Of a stretch of DNA of 43,624 bases, positions 26,164-34,565 are shown one piece after another. The DNA comes from Pirellulaceae bacterium. GTDB taxonomy: Bacteria > Planctomycetota > Planctomycetia > Pirellulales > Pirellulaceae. The DNA lies in assembly GCA_028280445.1 (NCBI GenBank), contig JANQLU010000007.1:1-43624 (forward strand), in the 5' to 3' direction. The stretch's first letter is position 1. Each line of letters begins with the position of its first letter. Under the pieces are notes generated by a model. It searched no databases, was not told where the DNA came from, and saw nothing but the letters and a program-made list of their open reading frames with translations. The translations under genes were made by a program, and so were the position numbers.

Positions 26164-27177
26164 ATGACAAACTACGTCATTACTTTTCAAGATGGTGCCA
26201 TCGATGAATTGATGTCGGTGATTCTTCTCAACACGATGCCTGATATTGATTGCAGCAGCATTGTGATTGTCAATGCAGACTGTCTTGCCGAGCCAACCTA
26301 TGAAGCAACCGTAAAAATATTGGAAATGCTGGGCAAACCTAGCGATGGAGTTTGGGTGTCAACGGCCCGAGGCTGGAATCCATTTCCTTGGCCGTATCGC
26401 CAGTACGCAATGATGGTCAATCTGTTGCCGATGATTAACCAGTACGGTGCTGCGTCAAAGGATGATTACAGCGAAGTGCCTACAGATAGTTCGACACTTT
26501 ACCAACGCATTCAAAACATAAAACAGACCGATGACGACGCGCAAATCACACTGCTTTGTCTTTGTCCACTGACTCCGATTGCCGATCTTGTGAGTTTGTT
26601 TCCCGATATTGTTTCCGCCATTGACTCAATTGTGTGGATGGGAGGCGTGTATACACCGGCGGGTTCCACGACGCCGTTTCCAGGTAATATTGATACGGGA
26701 ATTGCACCTGGTGCTAATCCAAACGCTGAGTGGAATGCTTATTGGGACCCATTTGCAGTACAAACTATTTTGGAATCGGGAATCAATCTCAATGTTTTCC
26801 CCTTGAATGTCACCAACAATGCTTTCTTGACGCCAGAAATAATACGGAACTATTTTATCGCTGAAAGCAACAACTACCCAATGTTGGATTTGGCGGCCCA
26901 AATGTATTCGATGGTAGCTTTTCAAGCTGGCTTCAGTTTTTGGGACACGATTACAACAGCCTATATCGGCATGCCTTCGTTGTTTGAGATGACACCGATG
27001 AACATCTCGATTAATACTAGCAGTAATCCAACGAAGCAAGGAACCATTTCACTAAATGCATCAGGTTTTCCAGTCAATATGGCGACCGCTATCACAGATG
27101 TTAATCAGTTTTATAGTTATTTCGTGAGTCAATTAAAAACGATTTCGATCAGTTGTTGGCCCCCAGGAGTGACCTAA
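26164..27177 (+). CDS. nucleoside hydrolase-like protein (IUNH family), altered active site
   Basis: A 337-residue protein of usual IUNH length. The N-terminal calcium-binding motif, normally DxDxGxDD, reads FQDGAIDE: Asp10 and Asp14 are kept, the first Asp is Phe and the last is Glu15. Also visible are LTPIADLVSLFPDI, IVWMGGVY, the nucleoside-binding E189-W-N191 with AYWDPFAV, PLNVTN, and W260-D261 where HD is normal. Residues for metal and ribose binding are therefore mostly present, but the leaving-group His is Trp. It may hydrolyse an unusual nucleoside, or may have become a binding protein. GGGA precedes the ATG. No signal peptide. Confidence 0.8.
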   Translation: MTNYVITFQDGAIDELMSVILLNTMPDIDCSSIVIVNADCLAEPTYEATVKILEMLGKPSDGVWVSTARGWNPFPWPYRQYAMMVNLLPMINQYGAASKDDYSEVPTDSSTLYQRIQNIKQTDDDAQITLLCLCPLTPIADLVSLFPDIVSAIDSIVWMGGVYTPAGSTTPFPGNIDTGIAPGANPNAEWNAYWDPFAVQTILESGINLNVFPLNVTNNAFLTPEIIRNYFIAESNNYPMLDLAAQMYSMVAFQAGFSFWDTITTAYIGMPSLFEMTPMNISINTSSNPTKQGTISLNASGFPVNMATAITDVNQFYSYFVSQLKTISISCWPPGVT

Positions 27178-27179
27178 GC

Positions 27180-27247
27180 AGCGTTGATTAAATCGGAAAA
27201 CTGTGAATTTGAACTGAGCGCCTCGCCGCTCATATTTAATCAACGCT
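27180..27247. repeat. nested palindromic element (MITE-like), copy A, 68 bp
   Basis: Perfect 14-base inverted ends AGCGTTGATTAAAT (27180-27193) and ATTTAATCAACGCT (27234-27247). Inside are a conserved unique part (CGGAAAACTGTGAATTTGA) and a collapsed family 1 palindrome, GAGCGCCTCGCCGCTC. It begins 2 bases after the stop of the nucleoside hydrolase-like gene, so the transcript's end would fold into it. Copies B and C are at 31573 and 34318. Confidence 0.88.
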
Positions 27248-27338
27248 ACCGAGTCAATGAACAAGTCCAATGACGAAACATTCAGTCTAGTGCATTGCTA
27301 TTGACGGTCATTGAGTATCACTACAGCTCGCGAATTTT

Positions 27339-27470
27339 TTACTTGATTGCTTCGAGTTGTTCGATAACTTTGATGAAATGTCGTTTTTCTATGTCAGTTG
27401 GCCGGCAACTGTTCTTGTAGTAGAAACCTCGGTACGACGTGGAAAACAGAGACGTCAATCGAATCCACAC
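27339..27470 (-). other. possible C-terminal gene scrap
   Basis: The minus-strand frame between a TAG (27471-27473) and a TAA (27339-27341) reads SYRGFYYKNSCRPTDIEK and ends RHFIKVIEQLEAIK. The composition looks protein-like, with a plausible terminal amphipathic helix, but there is no start codon and I do not recognise it. It could be the 3' end of a lost gene. The rest of this gap (27248-27338, 27474-27526) shows nothing. Confidence 0.2.
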
Positions 27471-27526
27471 CTACCGCCAATGCATAATTGCCCTTTGCTA
27501 TGTTCTTCCATAAATAAAGCCTGAGG

Positions 27527-28315
27527 CTATTCCAATACGTAGCGAGGGTAGGTCGACTTTGCTTGAACAGCGTCATCTAAGTCAACCGTTTGAGTGATAA
27601 ACGGTTCATCTGCCGAACTCACCGCCAGGACATCGGCTTCTTCCGGATGGATGATCCAAGCGTGCGATCCCCATTTAAATCCATCGGCTCCCGTTCCGCC
27701 TCGATTAGCCGACAAGCAAAAGGCCCCCGAGCAGGTAGCGGCCGCCCGTCCACCCGCAACCCATTTACTTGCGGACGCCAACCCGGTCGCCCGCGGGCAA
27801 GCAAGAATGTGTGCACCGGCTTGACCGTAAGCTCTCGCATGTTCGAGAAACCACATCTCGGTACAGATCAAGAAACCGATCCGGATGCCATTGATTTCGA
27901 TTAAATCGAATTGCCTCGGGCCGCGTTGATACCATTTTGCTTCCCAAAAATATTCTTCGTTAGGCAGATAGTATTTTCGATGAATGGCTCTGTATCCGGA
28001 AAGCTGAGTCCAAACAAAACCCTCGTTGAAATTTTGACCGGACTCGGTGATCGGCCGTGTCCCCAGGACGATATCGACCTGCAGTTCAGCAAGTCGTGAG
28101 ATCCAGGAATCATGGTGGGCAACTGCCTGATTCCACAAGTCTGGATCGTAATCCGGCGTTTCTGCAAGCCAGGGAGAAAACGGCATTTCTGGTAGGAGTA
28201 AAAGATCGGTTTGTTGTTGCTGGCAATGATGGACTAGTTGTTCCCACTGGCCGGCCAGCGCCTCAGGTTTATCGTCGAGTTCGCAACAAGTGAGAGTTAA
28301 TGATCGCGTGTCCAA
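27527..28315 (-). CDS. carbon-nitrogen hydrolase (nitrilase family)
   Basis: A 262-residue amidohydrolase. The catalytic triad is clear: E43 in LLLLPEMPFSPW, K114 in IHRKYYLPNE, and C151 in GFLICTEMWFLEHARAYG. The second Glu next to the Lys loop (EEYFWEAKWY) and the late ANRGGTGADGFKWGSHAWII are also typical. Members hydrolyse amides or N-carbamoyl compounds; the substrate cannot be read here. No signal peptide, so cytoplasmic. It stands alone in a divergent pair with the secreted hypothetical at 28675. Confidence 0.92.
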   Translation of the reverse strand: MDTRSLTLTCCELDDKPEALAGQWEQLVHHCQQQQTDLLLLPEMPFSPWLAETPDYDPDLWNQAVAHHDSWISRLAELQVDIVLGTRPITESGQNFNEGFVWTQLSGYRAIHRKYYLPNEEYFWEAKWYQRGPRQFDLIEINGIRIGFLICTEMWFLEHARAYGQAGAHILACPRATGLASASKWVAGGRAAATCSGAFCLSANRGGTGADGFKWGSHAWIIHPEEADVLAVSSADEPFITQTVDLDDAVQAKSTYPRYVLE

Positions 28316-28420
28316 ATAACCACATCCTTCGATCTGTTATGTCAAATTGTGTAGCCTAATTTAGCCGGTTCGTCAGGTGTAGGTGGCATTTTATGAGATA
28401 GCGTCAGGTATCCTGATCCT

Positions 28421-28440
28421 GTGAGCGCCTTGCCGCTCAC
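28421..28440. repeat. REP-like palindrome, family 1, collapsed copy
   Basis: GTGAGCGCCTTGCCGCTCAC, flanked by CCTGATCCT and AGG as in the copy at 43486. It equals the left end of the full element joined at AGCG to the right end, with the centre lost. It sits in the 360-base divergent region between the nitrilase and the secreted hypothetical; nothing else was recognised there. Confidence 0.75.
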
Positions 28441-28674
28441 AGGGTGGACCAAAGGCAAAATATTTGCACTTTTTCCATAATTGTGGAATCAACCAGCGAA
28501 TTTTTGGTACTTCGATTTGTCAACAGTAAATTAGTGTTTCACATGCAGCAACTGCGGCTGTGACCAATCGCAACAAAACGAATGCATAATTCGAACTACA
28601 GACCAGGCGACATGGAAACTTTGGTTGCGCATTGATATTCCAAAAACTTACCCCCATTTCAAATCGATAATTCA

Positions 28675-29349
28675 ATGATTCCAGACGCCAGGAAAATCTT
28701 ACCGTTCGCAATCGCAGTTTTATTCTGTGCAACGTGTTGCGATTTCGTTTCTGCACAGCATTGCCCTCCTATCTACGAATCGTACTTGAGCGAAATTTCG
28801 ATTAAGCACAAGGAAGGCAAGATCGCGTTTCAAATCAAATATTCCAAAAATGGTGGCCAACCCAAGAAAAATTACCAAGCGTACGTCGTGGCCTATCTCG
28901 AAAAAAAAAGTGATTCGGTCCCCGCCGCAGCGAACAAGCCAATTTTGGATCCTAAGGTGGCTTTAGTCGTTAAAACTCAATTGATCGAGCGAGATTCGAA
29001 AGGCCGTTACGGTTTCGATGTAGAACTTGATCACAATGAGTTTTCGAAAAAAATGATCAAGCACGCGAAACTTGGAAAAAACGATCGGACCAGTTATGGC
29101 GGCTGGGGACGATATAATGACAAAATTCGGCTCGCCGTGTTTATTCCGTTTCTGGATGATAAAACCTATTCCAATTTAAAAGGACTTCCTGAAGACAAAC
29201 ACGAATGCAACTATACGAAAGAACGGGCACTTCTATTCCAAGAGTTGCCGTATTCGTTGAGTGTTCACTTTGGAACTGTCCAAGCCGTCAAGCTCAAGGA
29301 TGGAGAATTTTGGATTCAAATCAATGGTGACAAACCAGCGAAAAAATAA
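28675..29349 (+). CDS. secreted hypothetical protein
   Basis: A 224-residue protein with a signal peptide (residues 1-27, LPFAIAVLFCATCCDFVSAQ). The mature part looks beta-rich, with many Lys and Tyr (FQIKYSKNGGQPKKNYQAYV; ERDSKGRYGFDVELDHNEFS; KIRLAVFIPFLDDKTYSNLK), reminiscent of immunoglobulin-like or C2-like sandwiches. I do not recognise the family. It is expected in the periplasm or outside. No strong ribosome binding site precedes the ATG. No operon partner is apparent. Confidence 0.65.
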   Translation: MIPDARKILPFAIAVLFCATCCDFVSAQHCPPIYESYLSEISIKHKEGKIAFQIKYSKNGGQPKKNYQAYVVAYLEKKSDSVPAAANKPILDPKVALVVKTQLIERDSKGRYGFDVELDHNEFSKKMIKHAKLGKNDRTSYGGWGRYNDKIRLAVFIPFLDDKTYSNLKGLPEDKHECNYTKERALLFQELPYSLSVHFGTVQAVKLKDGEFWIQINGDKPAKK

Positions 29350-29780
29350 CCGAGTAACGGGATCACGAACTGATGCACTGGAGCCGTCTTGATTGTGAAT
29401 TTGGGACGCTTCATTCAAACAACGTTACGGGAAGCTGACTGGTGGCCAAGAAATTTAAGGCGAGAAAATGATTTATCAACGTTGTCTTCCCTGCTCCCAT
29501 AAATCAGCTTAGAACGGTCACCGGTAACTTTTCTTTAAGAGTATTCGAATTGGATTCGGTCATGATCGATTCTGATGTAACGTAAACCGCGGATAACTTT
29601 GCCACGACCAATTCGGTAGATGAACAATTGGGCTCAAAAAAGCTCTTTTTAATAGGCATTTCCGTATATTTTATGCAATTGCAATTAAATTGTAAGTAAG
29701 GCCGGGATTCGTATTGACTTGCATGTTAATCAACGAAATACTGACTTTCGGCAGATGTTCCGTTACTGAAATCGAATTAC
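29350..29780. other. intergenic stretch, nothing recognised
   Basis: About 430 bases between the secreted hypothetical gene and the Cys/His-rich small gene. I see no coding frame with a family match, no repeat and no clear terminator. It presumably carries the promoter of the gene at 29781. Confidence 0.4.
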
Positions 29781-30167
29781 ATGTACAAAAAGCTTGGAGT
29801 CTGGCTTTTGCTGGCGTACCTGGTTCTTTTTTTGAACTTGGGCTACTCGGTGCATGGTGTTATTTCTCTGAGTGATTACAGCGATTCTGCTTCCGATTCC
29901 ATCCTTGGCCAATCAGGTTGCTCCTGTTGCCAACACTCGTTTCCGACTGGTAACTCCAAGTCAGGAATATGTGCTGATCATGACTGCGCGATTTGTAAGT
30001 TCTTCCAAAACTACAATGTTACGTTTTGCAACTCGAGTATTATTTCTGCATGTGAAGCCCATCGATTTCAGGTATTCACGAATCTCCCCGGGCCAATCAA
30101 TTCGTCTATTCTCAAAGTCGCCAGAGGCCCGCCTGCAGTTTCTTTCAATTTGTCGTGTCTAAGTTAA
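29781..30167 (+). CDS. small Cys/His-rich exported protein
   Basis: A 128-residue protein with an N-terminal hydrophobic segment (about 5-25, VWLLLAYLVLFLNLGYSVHG), either a signal or an anchor. The middle is rich in metal-type ligands: GCSCCQHSF (about 46-54) and CADHDCAICKFFQ (about 63-75). The pattern recalls DUF2946-like short proteins with a terminal HxCxxC site, often linked to metal handling. It precedes a DUF1559 gene and a membrane-bound spermidine synthase-like gene on the same strand, with gaps of about 245 and 300 bases. A metal-related role is inference. Confidence 0.6.
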   Translation: MYKKLGVWLLLAYLVLFLNLGYSVHGVISLSDYSDSASDSILGQSGCSCCQHSFPTGNSKSGICADHDCAICKFFQNYNVTFCNSSIISACEAHRFQVFTNLPGPINSSILKVARGPPAVSFNLSCLS

Positions 30168-30412
30168 CCACTGATTCGGGAAACCAATAGCGATTTCCAA
30201 TCTGACTGGTTTTATCTCAAGAGTAATGAAATAGAAGTTGCGCAAATCCATGCGCAGCTGGTGTGATGAATCAGGCGCGGAAATACCGTCGAAGGCGACA
30301 GTAAAACTCAATCGGTCCAAACCCGCAAGTCGGTAGCCTCGGACAAGTTTTCAAAAGCTTCAATAGACATCAGAAATTATTGTGCAATTCAGGATCCGAA
30401 AAGGAACAACAA

Positions 30413-31498
30413 ATGCTCCAACAACATCCCAACCGGACTGGCTTTACCCTCGTCGAACTTTTGGTAGTTATCGCGATCATTGGGATTTTGATTGCGATGT
30501 TGATCCCTGCGGTTCAAATGGTTCGCTCAGCTGCTCGTCGGACGCATTGCACTAACAACTTGAAACAAATCGCGCTTGCAATTCACAATTATGATGATGT
30601 CCACAGACGATTCCCAGTCAATCAGATAGGACCCGGGCTGGGAGATGGAAATGGCAATTTTGGCGAAGGTTACTACAGTTGGCTGGTCCCAATTCTTCCA
30701 TTTCTCGAAGAGGGGCCTGTCTACTATCAGTTCAATTTCGCGTACAGCAACGGTGATGGTGACAGTTATAGGATGAGTAACACTCACCCCAATGCTGCTG
30801 CAGCTGCCTCCAGGATTTCAACATACTTGTGCCCCTCGGACGATACCGATTACGACAATTCAATTATGGGTTCTGCCAATCCAGCGCCAGGAAGCTATGT
30901 CGGAAACGCTGGTTGGCCACCACTTGCAACCGGGTTTGATGGTGAAAGGCCGACGCCTGGTCAGTTCAATGGCGTGATCCCGCTGGTTCACCCATCGAAC
31001 CAAATTTCGTGGCATCAGGAAAAGGTTCGATTCAAGAGCTTGATCGATGGGGCGGCCTACACCGCGATGATTTCGGAGCGATTGATCCAGACAGGTTCGA
31101 GTGTTGGTGCGATTCGTAACTGTGACTCAAGGCTTCAATCCCAATGCATCCTTGCACGCCCCGAGACCTTAGCTGAAATCGATCAGCAAATTCGAACTGT
31201 TGCTCACTCTCATGTATTTGAATCAGCACATATTGGTCGGTCGTGGTCCAGTGGCTGGCCCTTGGCTGGTCAAAACTACTTTCATGTCAAAACACCCAAT
31301 ACGCTGACTGCCCATTACGCCAGGGGATTTGACGAAGGTGATTTTATTTTAACTCCCAGCAGCCATCATGGCGGCGGAGTCAATTTCGCCATGGCGGATG
31401 CTTCCATACACTTTGCATCAAACGGTGTAGACCCGCAGGTATGGCGTGCGATCGGAAGTCGGAACGACGGCAGTTACGTCACATTGTGGGACGACTAG
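30413..31498 (+). CDS. DUF1559 domain-containing prepilin-like protein
   Basis: About 361 residues from the ATG at 30413, with AAGGA 7-8 bases upstream; the TTG at 30380 is less likely. It has a prepilin-type N-terminus ([20 protein letters not shown], about residues 10-29), the family segment RRTHCTNNLKQIALAIHNYD, and the C-terminal SSHHGGGVNFAMADASIHF. Expected to be processed by prepilin peptidase. It is only distantly like the DUF1559 protein at 4943. It is followed by copy B of the MITE-like element and the spermidine synthase-like gene. Confidence 0.93.
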   Translation: MLQQHPNRTGFTLVELLVVIAIIGILIAMLIPAVQMVRSAARRTHCTNNLKQIALAIHNYDDVHRRFPVNQIGPGLGDGNGNFGEGYYSWLVPILPFLEEGPVYYQFNFAYSNGDGDSYRMSNTHPNAAAAASRISTYLCPSDDTDYDNSIMGSANPAPGSYVGNAGWPPLATGFDGERPTPGQFNGVIPLVHPSNQISWHQEKVRFKSLIDGAAYTAMISERLIQTGSSVGAIRNCDSRLQSQCILARPETLAEIDQQIRTVAHSHVFESAHIGRSWSSGWPLAGQNYFHVKTPNTLTAHYARGFDEGDFILTPSSHHGGGVNFAMADASIHFASNGVDPQVWRAIGSRNDGSYVTLWDD

Positions 31499-31572
31499 TT
31501 TTTTAAAAATTTTTTCTTAAGAGTTTCTTCAAAAAATGAAAACTGTTTCACAACCAGTTGCAATGAGTAGCT

Positions 31573-31686
31573 AGTGTTGATTAAATCGGAAAGCTGTGAA
31601 TTTGAGTTGAGCGGCGAGGCGCTAGCCGCCGGTATTTGAGGGTTTACCGGAGGTTAGTGCCTCGCCGCTCATATTTAATCAACACT
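31573..31686. repeat. nested palindromic element (MITE-like), copy B, 114 bp
   Basis: The inverted ends are AGTGTTGATTAAAT (31573-31586) and ATTTAATCAACACT (31673-31686). Compared with copies A and C, one base changed in the left end and its partner changed in the right end, so pairing is kept. The inside holds the same unique part as copy A and a long family 1 palindrome (GAGCGGCGAGGCGCTAGCC to GTGCCTCGCCGCTC). It lies 74 bases after the DUF1559 stop. The rest of this 300-base gap holds only the leader of the next gene. Confidence 0.9.
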
Positions 31687-31799
31687 GCCCTGTGCTTGGA
31701 ACCCGATCGACAACTGTTGTTGGTCAGCATGTCGACATCGACTGGGAACGACAGCACCTCAAGTCCTTCAGCATTTACGATTGAAGGGGACAACATCAA

Positions 31800-34295
31800 A
31801 TGTCAGGTAAAGCTAATTTCTCTCCTCGTTGGAATCCATTCTTGGTGTTGCTTGTTGGGATCCTGCCTTTTTTTAGTGGCGCAGCAGGATTGTCTCACGA
31901 ACTGTTGTGGACACGTCGACTTGTCGACTTGCTTGGGGCAACTGATTGGGTTATCGGCCGTGTTTTGGGTTTGTTCTTTCTGGGGCTTTCATTAGGCGGC
32001 TATCTTGCGACGCTCAAAGTTTTCAGGAATTGTCCTGCAATTTATAAATTGGCTATTGCCGAGCTACTTGTTGCATTGTTGGCGTTGCCCGCAGCTTTTC
32101 TTCCCGCATGGAGCGATTGGATTTGGGCAGCCATAGGTTCGGAGCTACTCGTTTCGTGGCAAGGTTCTACGATAAAGCTCGTTCTTGCATCGATTGTGAT
32201 TTTGCCACCGTCAATTGGCATGGGTCTCACATTGCCGTTTTTTGTGAAAGCGACAACGGAATTAAAAGGTAATGTGGGATCAACAGGAGTCTGGTTGTAC
32301 TCCATCAATACGATCGGAGGTGTTTTCGGACTATGGGCAACTTCAACCCATCTGATTCAGTGGCTAGGCGCGTTGTGGTCCATGCTATTTCTTTCCTTTT
32401 TAAACGCCACCATATCAGTAGCCGTAATTGCAATTGGGATTCTTTCCAGAAACTTAGGGAGTTCAACTTGTGATGCTAACCAAGCCGACAATTCTTCAAC
32501 TGCCGAATTAGCTTCAGAAAACAATCGCACTCAAAGCATCGAATTCAGTTCCGGCCGGGGGCTGTACGCTATGTCGTTTATTTCAGGATTCATCGTACTT
32601 TCTCTGGAAGTTCTTTTGCTACGAATTATTTCTTTGGTTGTGCCCAGTTCCTACCACACGACTAGCGCTTTGCTGGCAAACGTAATATTGATTCTGGCGA
32701 TCAGCTCTGGCATGGTCAGCTTGTTTTTTTCCATCAGGCCGTTGAAAACCCGGGTGGCAGGAAAGTGGCTTTTGGCAATTGGTATTTCCGGCGCTGCTAT
32801 GTTCATTTGCCTCTGTCCTCGGTTTCTTGTTGCTGAAACTGAACAATTGATTTCAATCCGATACCTGCAAAGCCTGAACGGTAGCGTGATTTCATCCATC
32901 AACCACTATTGGCAATTAGTGTTTTGGCTTGTCGCGTCAGTTGGTGGTTTGGCATTGCTGTTTTCTGGATTCGTATTTCCAACGTTGATTGCTTTGAGCT
33001 CCAATAAAGATCCAACAGGACATCGAATTGGACTCTTGTTGGCGGCCAATGGAGTCGGCGGATTATTGGGAAGTGAATTAACCAATTCGCTGATCGTTGG
33101 AAGTGTAGGGTTTTATCAAGGATTTACTCTACTGGCCCTCGTTGCAATGGTCGTCGCAATTTTCATTATGCTGAGATTAAATTGGTATGTGACTATTGCC
33201 GTCACTTTTGCCATGACAATTGGAATTTTGAGTGGTCACAATTACAACAGAACACAACCTTACTTGAGCCCCAAAACATCAAAAAAATTTATAGTCAAAC
33301 AAACCTGGTTCGGTCGCGACGGTGTTTTGTCAATTGTTGTAGATTCAAAGGGGTCTCGCAGCATTTTGATGAATAACCAGTATATTCTGGGCAGTACAAA
33401 CGCTGCAGCGGACGAACGTCGTCAACTCATCATTCCCTGGCTGTTGAGTAGCAACGCGAAAACGGTTTGTTGTCTCGGTTTGGCCACTGGGATTTCCGCA
33501 GGTGGTTTGGAGAGATTGCCAGATCCGCCTGCAATTACGGCGGTTGAACTTTCTCCAAACGTGGAAAAGGTTGCCCGTGAAAATTTTGGCGCTGCTTCCC
33601 AAGGATTTTTTAAACGCGAAAAAAATAGAGTCATCATCGAAGATGCAAGGACGTTTATTGCCGCAACAGAAAACCAATTTAACATGATTGTTGCCGATCT
33701 TTTTCGTCCTCATGGAACGGGAGAAGGGAGATTGTATTCGCTGGAACATTTTGAGAATATTCGCCGCGCACTCAAGGATGATGGGGTGATCTGCCAATGG
33801 TTGCCTCTACATCAGCTGACTCAAAGAAATTTTGAAATTATTGCAGCCACTTTTCAAAAAGTTTTTCCTCGAGTACTTGTCGTCTACGGAAATCTCAGTA
33901 CCAACACGCCTATTATCGGGTTAGTTGCCAGTAAAAACGATCAGGTTTGGACACGGGAACGCATCGAACCTTGCTTTGATGAACAATCACTGCTTCCATT
34001 CAACGACAGGCTGCTATCCAATGTAAGAAGTCTTGTGATTGGTGAGTTAAAGCCAGCGGCAAAAGATACTCCAATTAATACACTTGACAATTTGCTGATC
34101 GAAATTGAGGCGGGCCAAAGTTGGATACTTGCTGACTTAAGGAAAAGTCGCAACGGAGACCATCCCAAACACCTGTTTATATCAGGTTCAAATCTAATTC
34201 CTTTTAATCAATTCCTGGAAAAATCGACGACTCCTGTGTTCTCAAGATCAATCTTTCAACGACTACAACAACAGATCCAAAAAAAGCTTGAGTAG
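31800..34295 (+). CDS. fused polytopic membrane/spermidine synthase-like protein
   Basis: An 831-residue protein. Residues about 10-490 contain a dozen or more membrane segments in an MFS-like arrangement, opening FLVLLVGILPFFSGAAGLSHEL. Residues about 505-720 form a SpeE-like Rossmann domain: CCLGLATGISAGG (about 557-569) for the nucleotide-type cofactor, ITAVELSPNVEKVARENFGA, VIIEDARTFI, and IVADLFRPHGTGEGRLYSLE with the likely catalytic Asp near 633. Such fusions are common in Planctomycetes; polyamine synthesis has not been shown for them. GAAGGGG lies about 10 bases before the ATG. Confidence 0.88.
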   Translation: MSGKANFSPRWNPFLVLLVGILPFFSGAAGLSHELLWTRRLVDLLGATDWVIGRVLGLFFLGLSLGGYLATLKVFRNCPAIYKLAIAELLVALLALPAAFLPAWSDWIWAAIGSELLVSWQGSTIKLVLASIVILPPSIGMGLTLPFFVKATTELKGNVGSTGVWLYSINTIGGVFGLWATSTHLIQWLGALWSMLFLSFLNATISVAVIAIGILSRNLGSSTCDANQADNSSTAELASENNRTQSIEFSSGRGLYAMSFISGFIVLSLEVLLLRIISLVVPSSYHTTSALLANVILILAISSGMVSLFFSIRPLKTRVAGKWLLAIGISGAAMFICLCPRFLVAETEQLISIRYLQSLNGSVISSINHYWQLVFWLVASVGGLALLFSGFVFPTLIALSSNKDPTGHRIGLLLAANGVGGLLGSELTNSLIVGSVGFYQGFTLLALVAMVVAIFIMLRLNWYVTIAVTFAMTIGILSGHNYNRTQPYLSPKTSKKFIVKQTWFGRDGVLSIVVDSKGSRSILMNNQYILGSTNAAADERRQLIIPWLLSSNAKTVCCLGLATGISAGGLERLPDPPAITAVELSPNVEKVARENFGAASQGFFKREKNRVIIEDARTFIAATENQFNMIVADLFRPHGTGEGRLYSLEHFENIRRALKDDGVICQWLPLHQLTQRNFEIIAATFQKVFPRVLVVYGNLSTNTPIIGLVASKNDQVWTRERIEPCFDEQSLLPFNDRLLSNVRSLVIGELKPAAKDTPINTLDNLLIEIEAGQSWILADLRKSRNGDHPKHLFISGSNLIPFNQFLEKSTTPVFSRSIFQRLQQQIQKKLE

Positions 34296-34317
34296 CCTTC
34301 TCTACGCCAGATTAGGT

Positions 34318-34385
34318 AGCGTTGATTAAATATGAGCGCCTTGCCGCTCACATCAAATTCACAGCTTTCCGATTTAATCAACGCC
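34318..34385. repeat. nested palindromic element (MITE-like), copy C, reverse orientation
   Basis: The inverted ends are GCGTTGATTAAAT (34319-34331) and ATTTAATCAACGC (34372-34384). The unique part is on the opposite strand relative to copies A and B, while the inner collapsed palindrome GAGCGCCTTGCCGCTC has the plus orientation. It begins 22 bases after the stop of the spermidine synthase-like gene. Confidence 0.88.
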
Positions 34386-34565
34386 TAGGCAGTAAAGCTG
34401 GCATCACCGATGAGGGGTGAGGAAAAACATAAATACGTGGTAACTGCGCATCGTTCTGCGCCGCAATCGGCACAAACGCCGACGTTTCTTGTTTGCCAAT
34501 ACTTGGGCTATTAGACTAAAGTTCCACGATAACTCCTAATTCCAGCTCAGAAATCTTCGGAATTG

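Noticed and set aside
27394..27576. 60-residue minus-strand frame beginning MTLFKQSRPT
   Set aside because: It overlaps the nitrilase gene end and shows no motif; a different frame in the same place (27339-27470) looks slightly more protein-like.
30168..30412. Possible riboswitch before the second DUF1559 gene
   Set aside because: Some short complementary pieces are present, but no conserved core of any riboswitch class could be matched.
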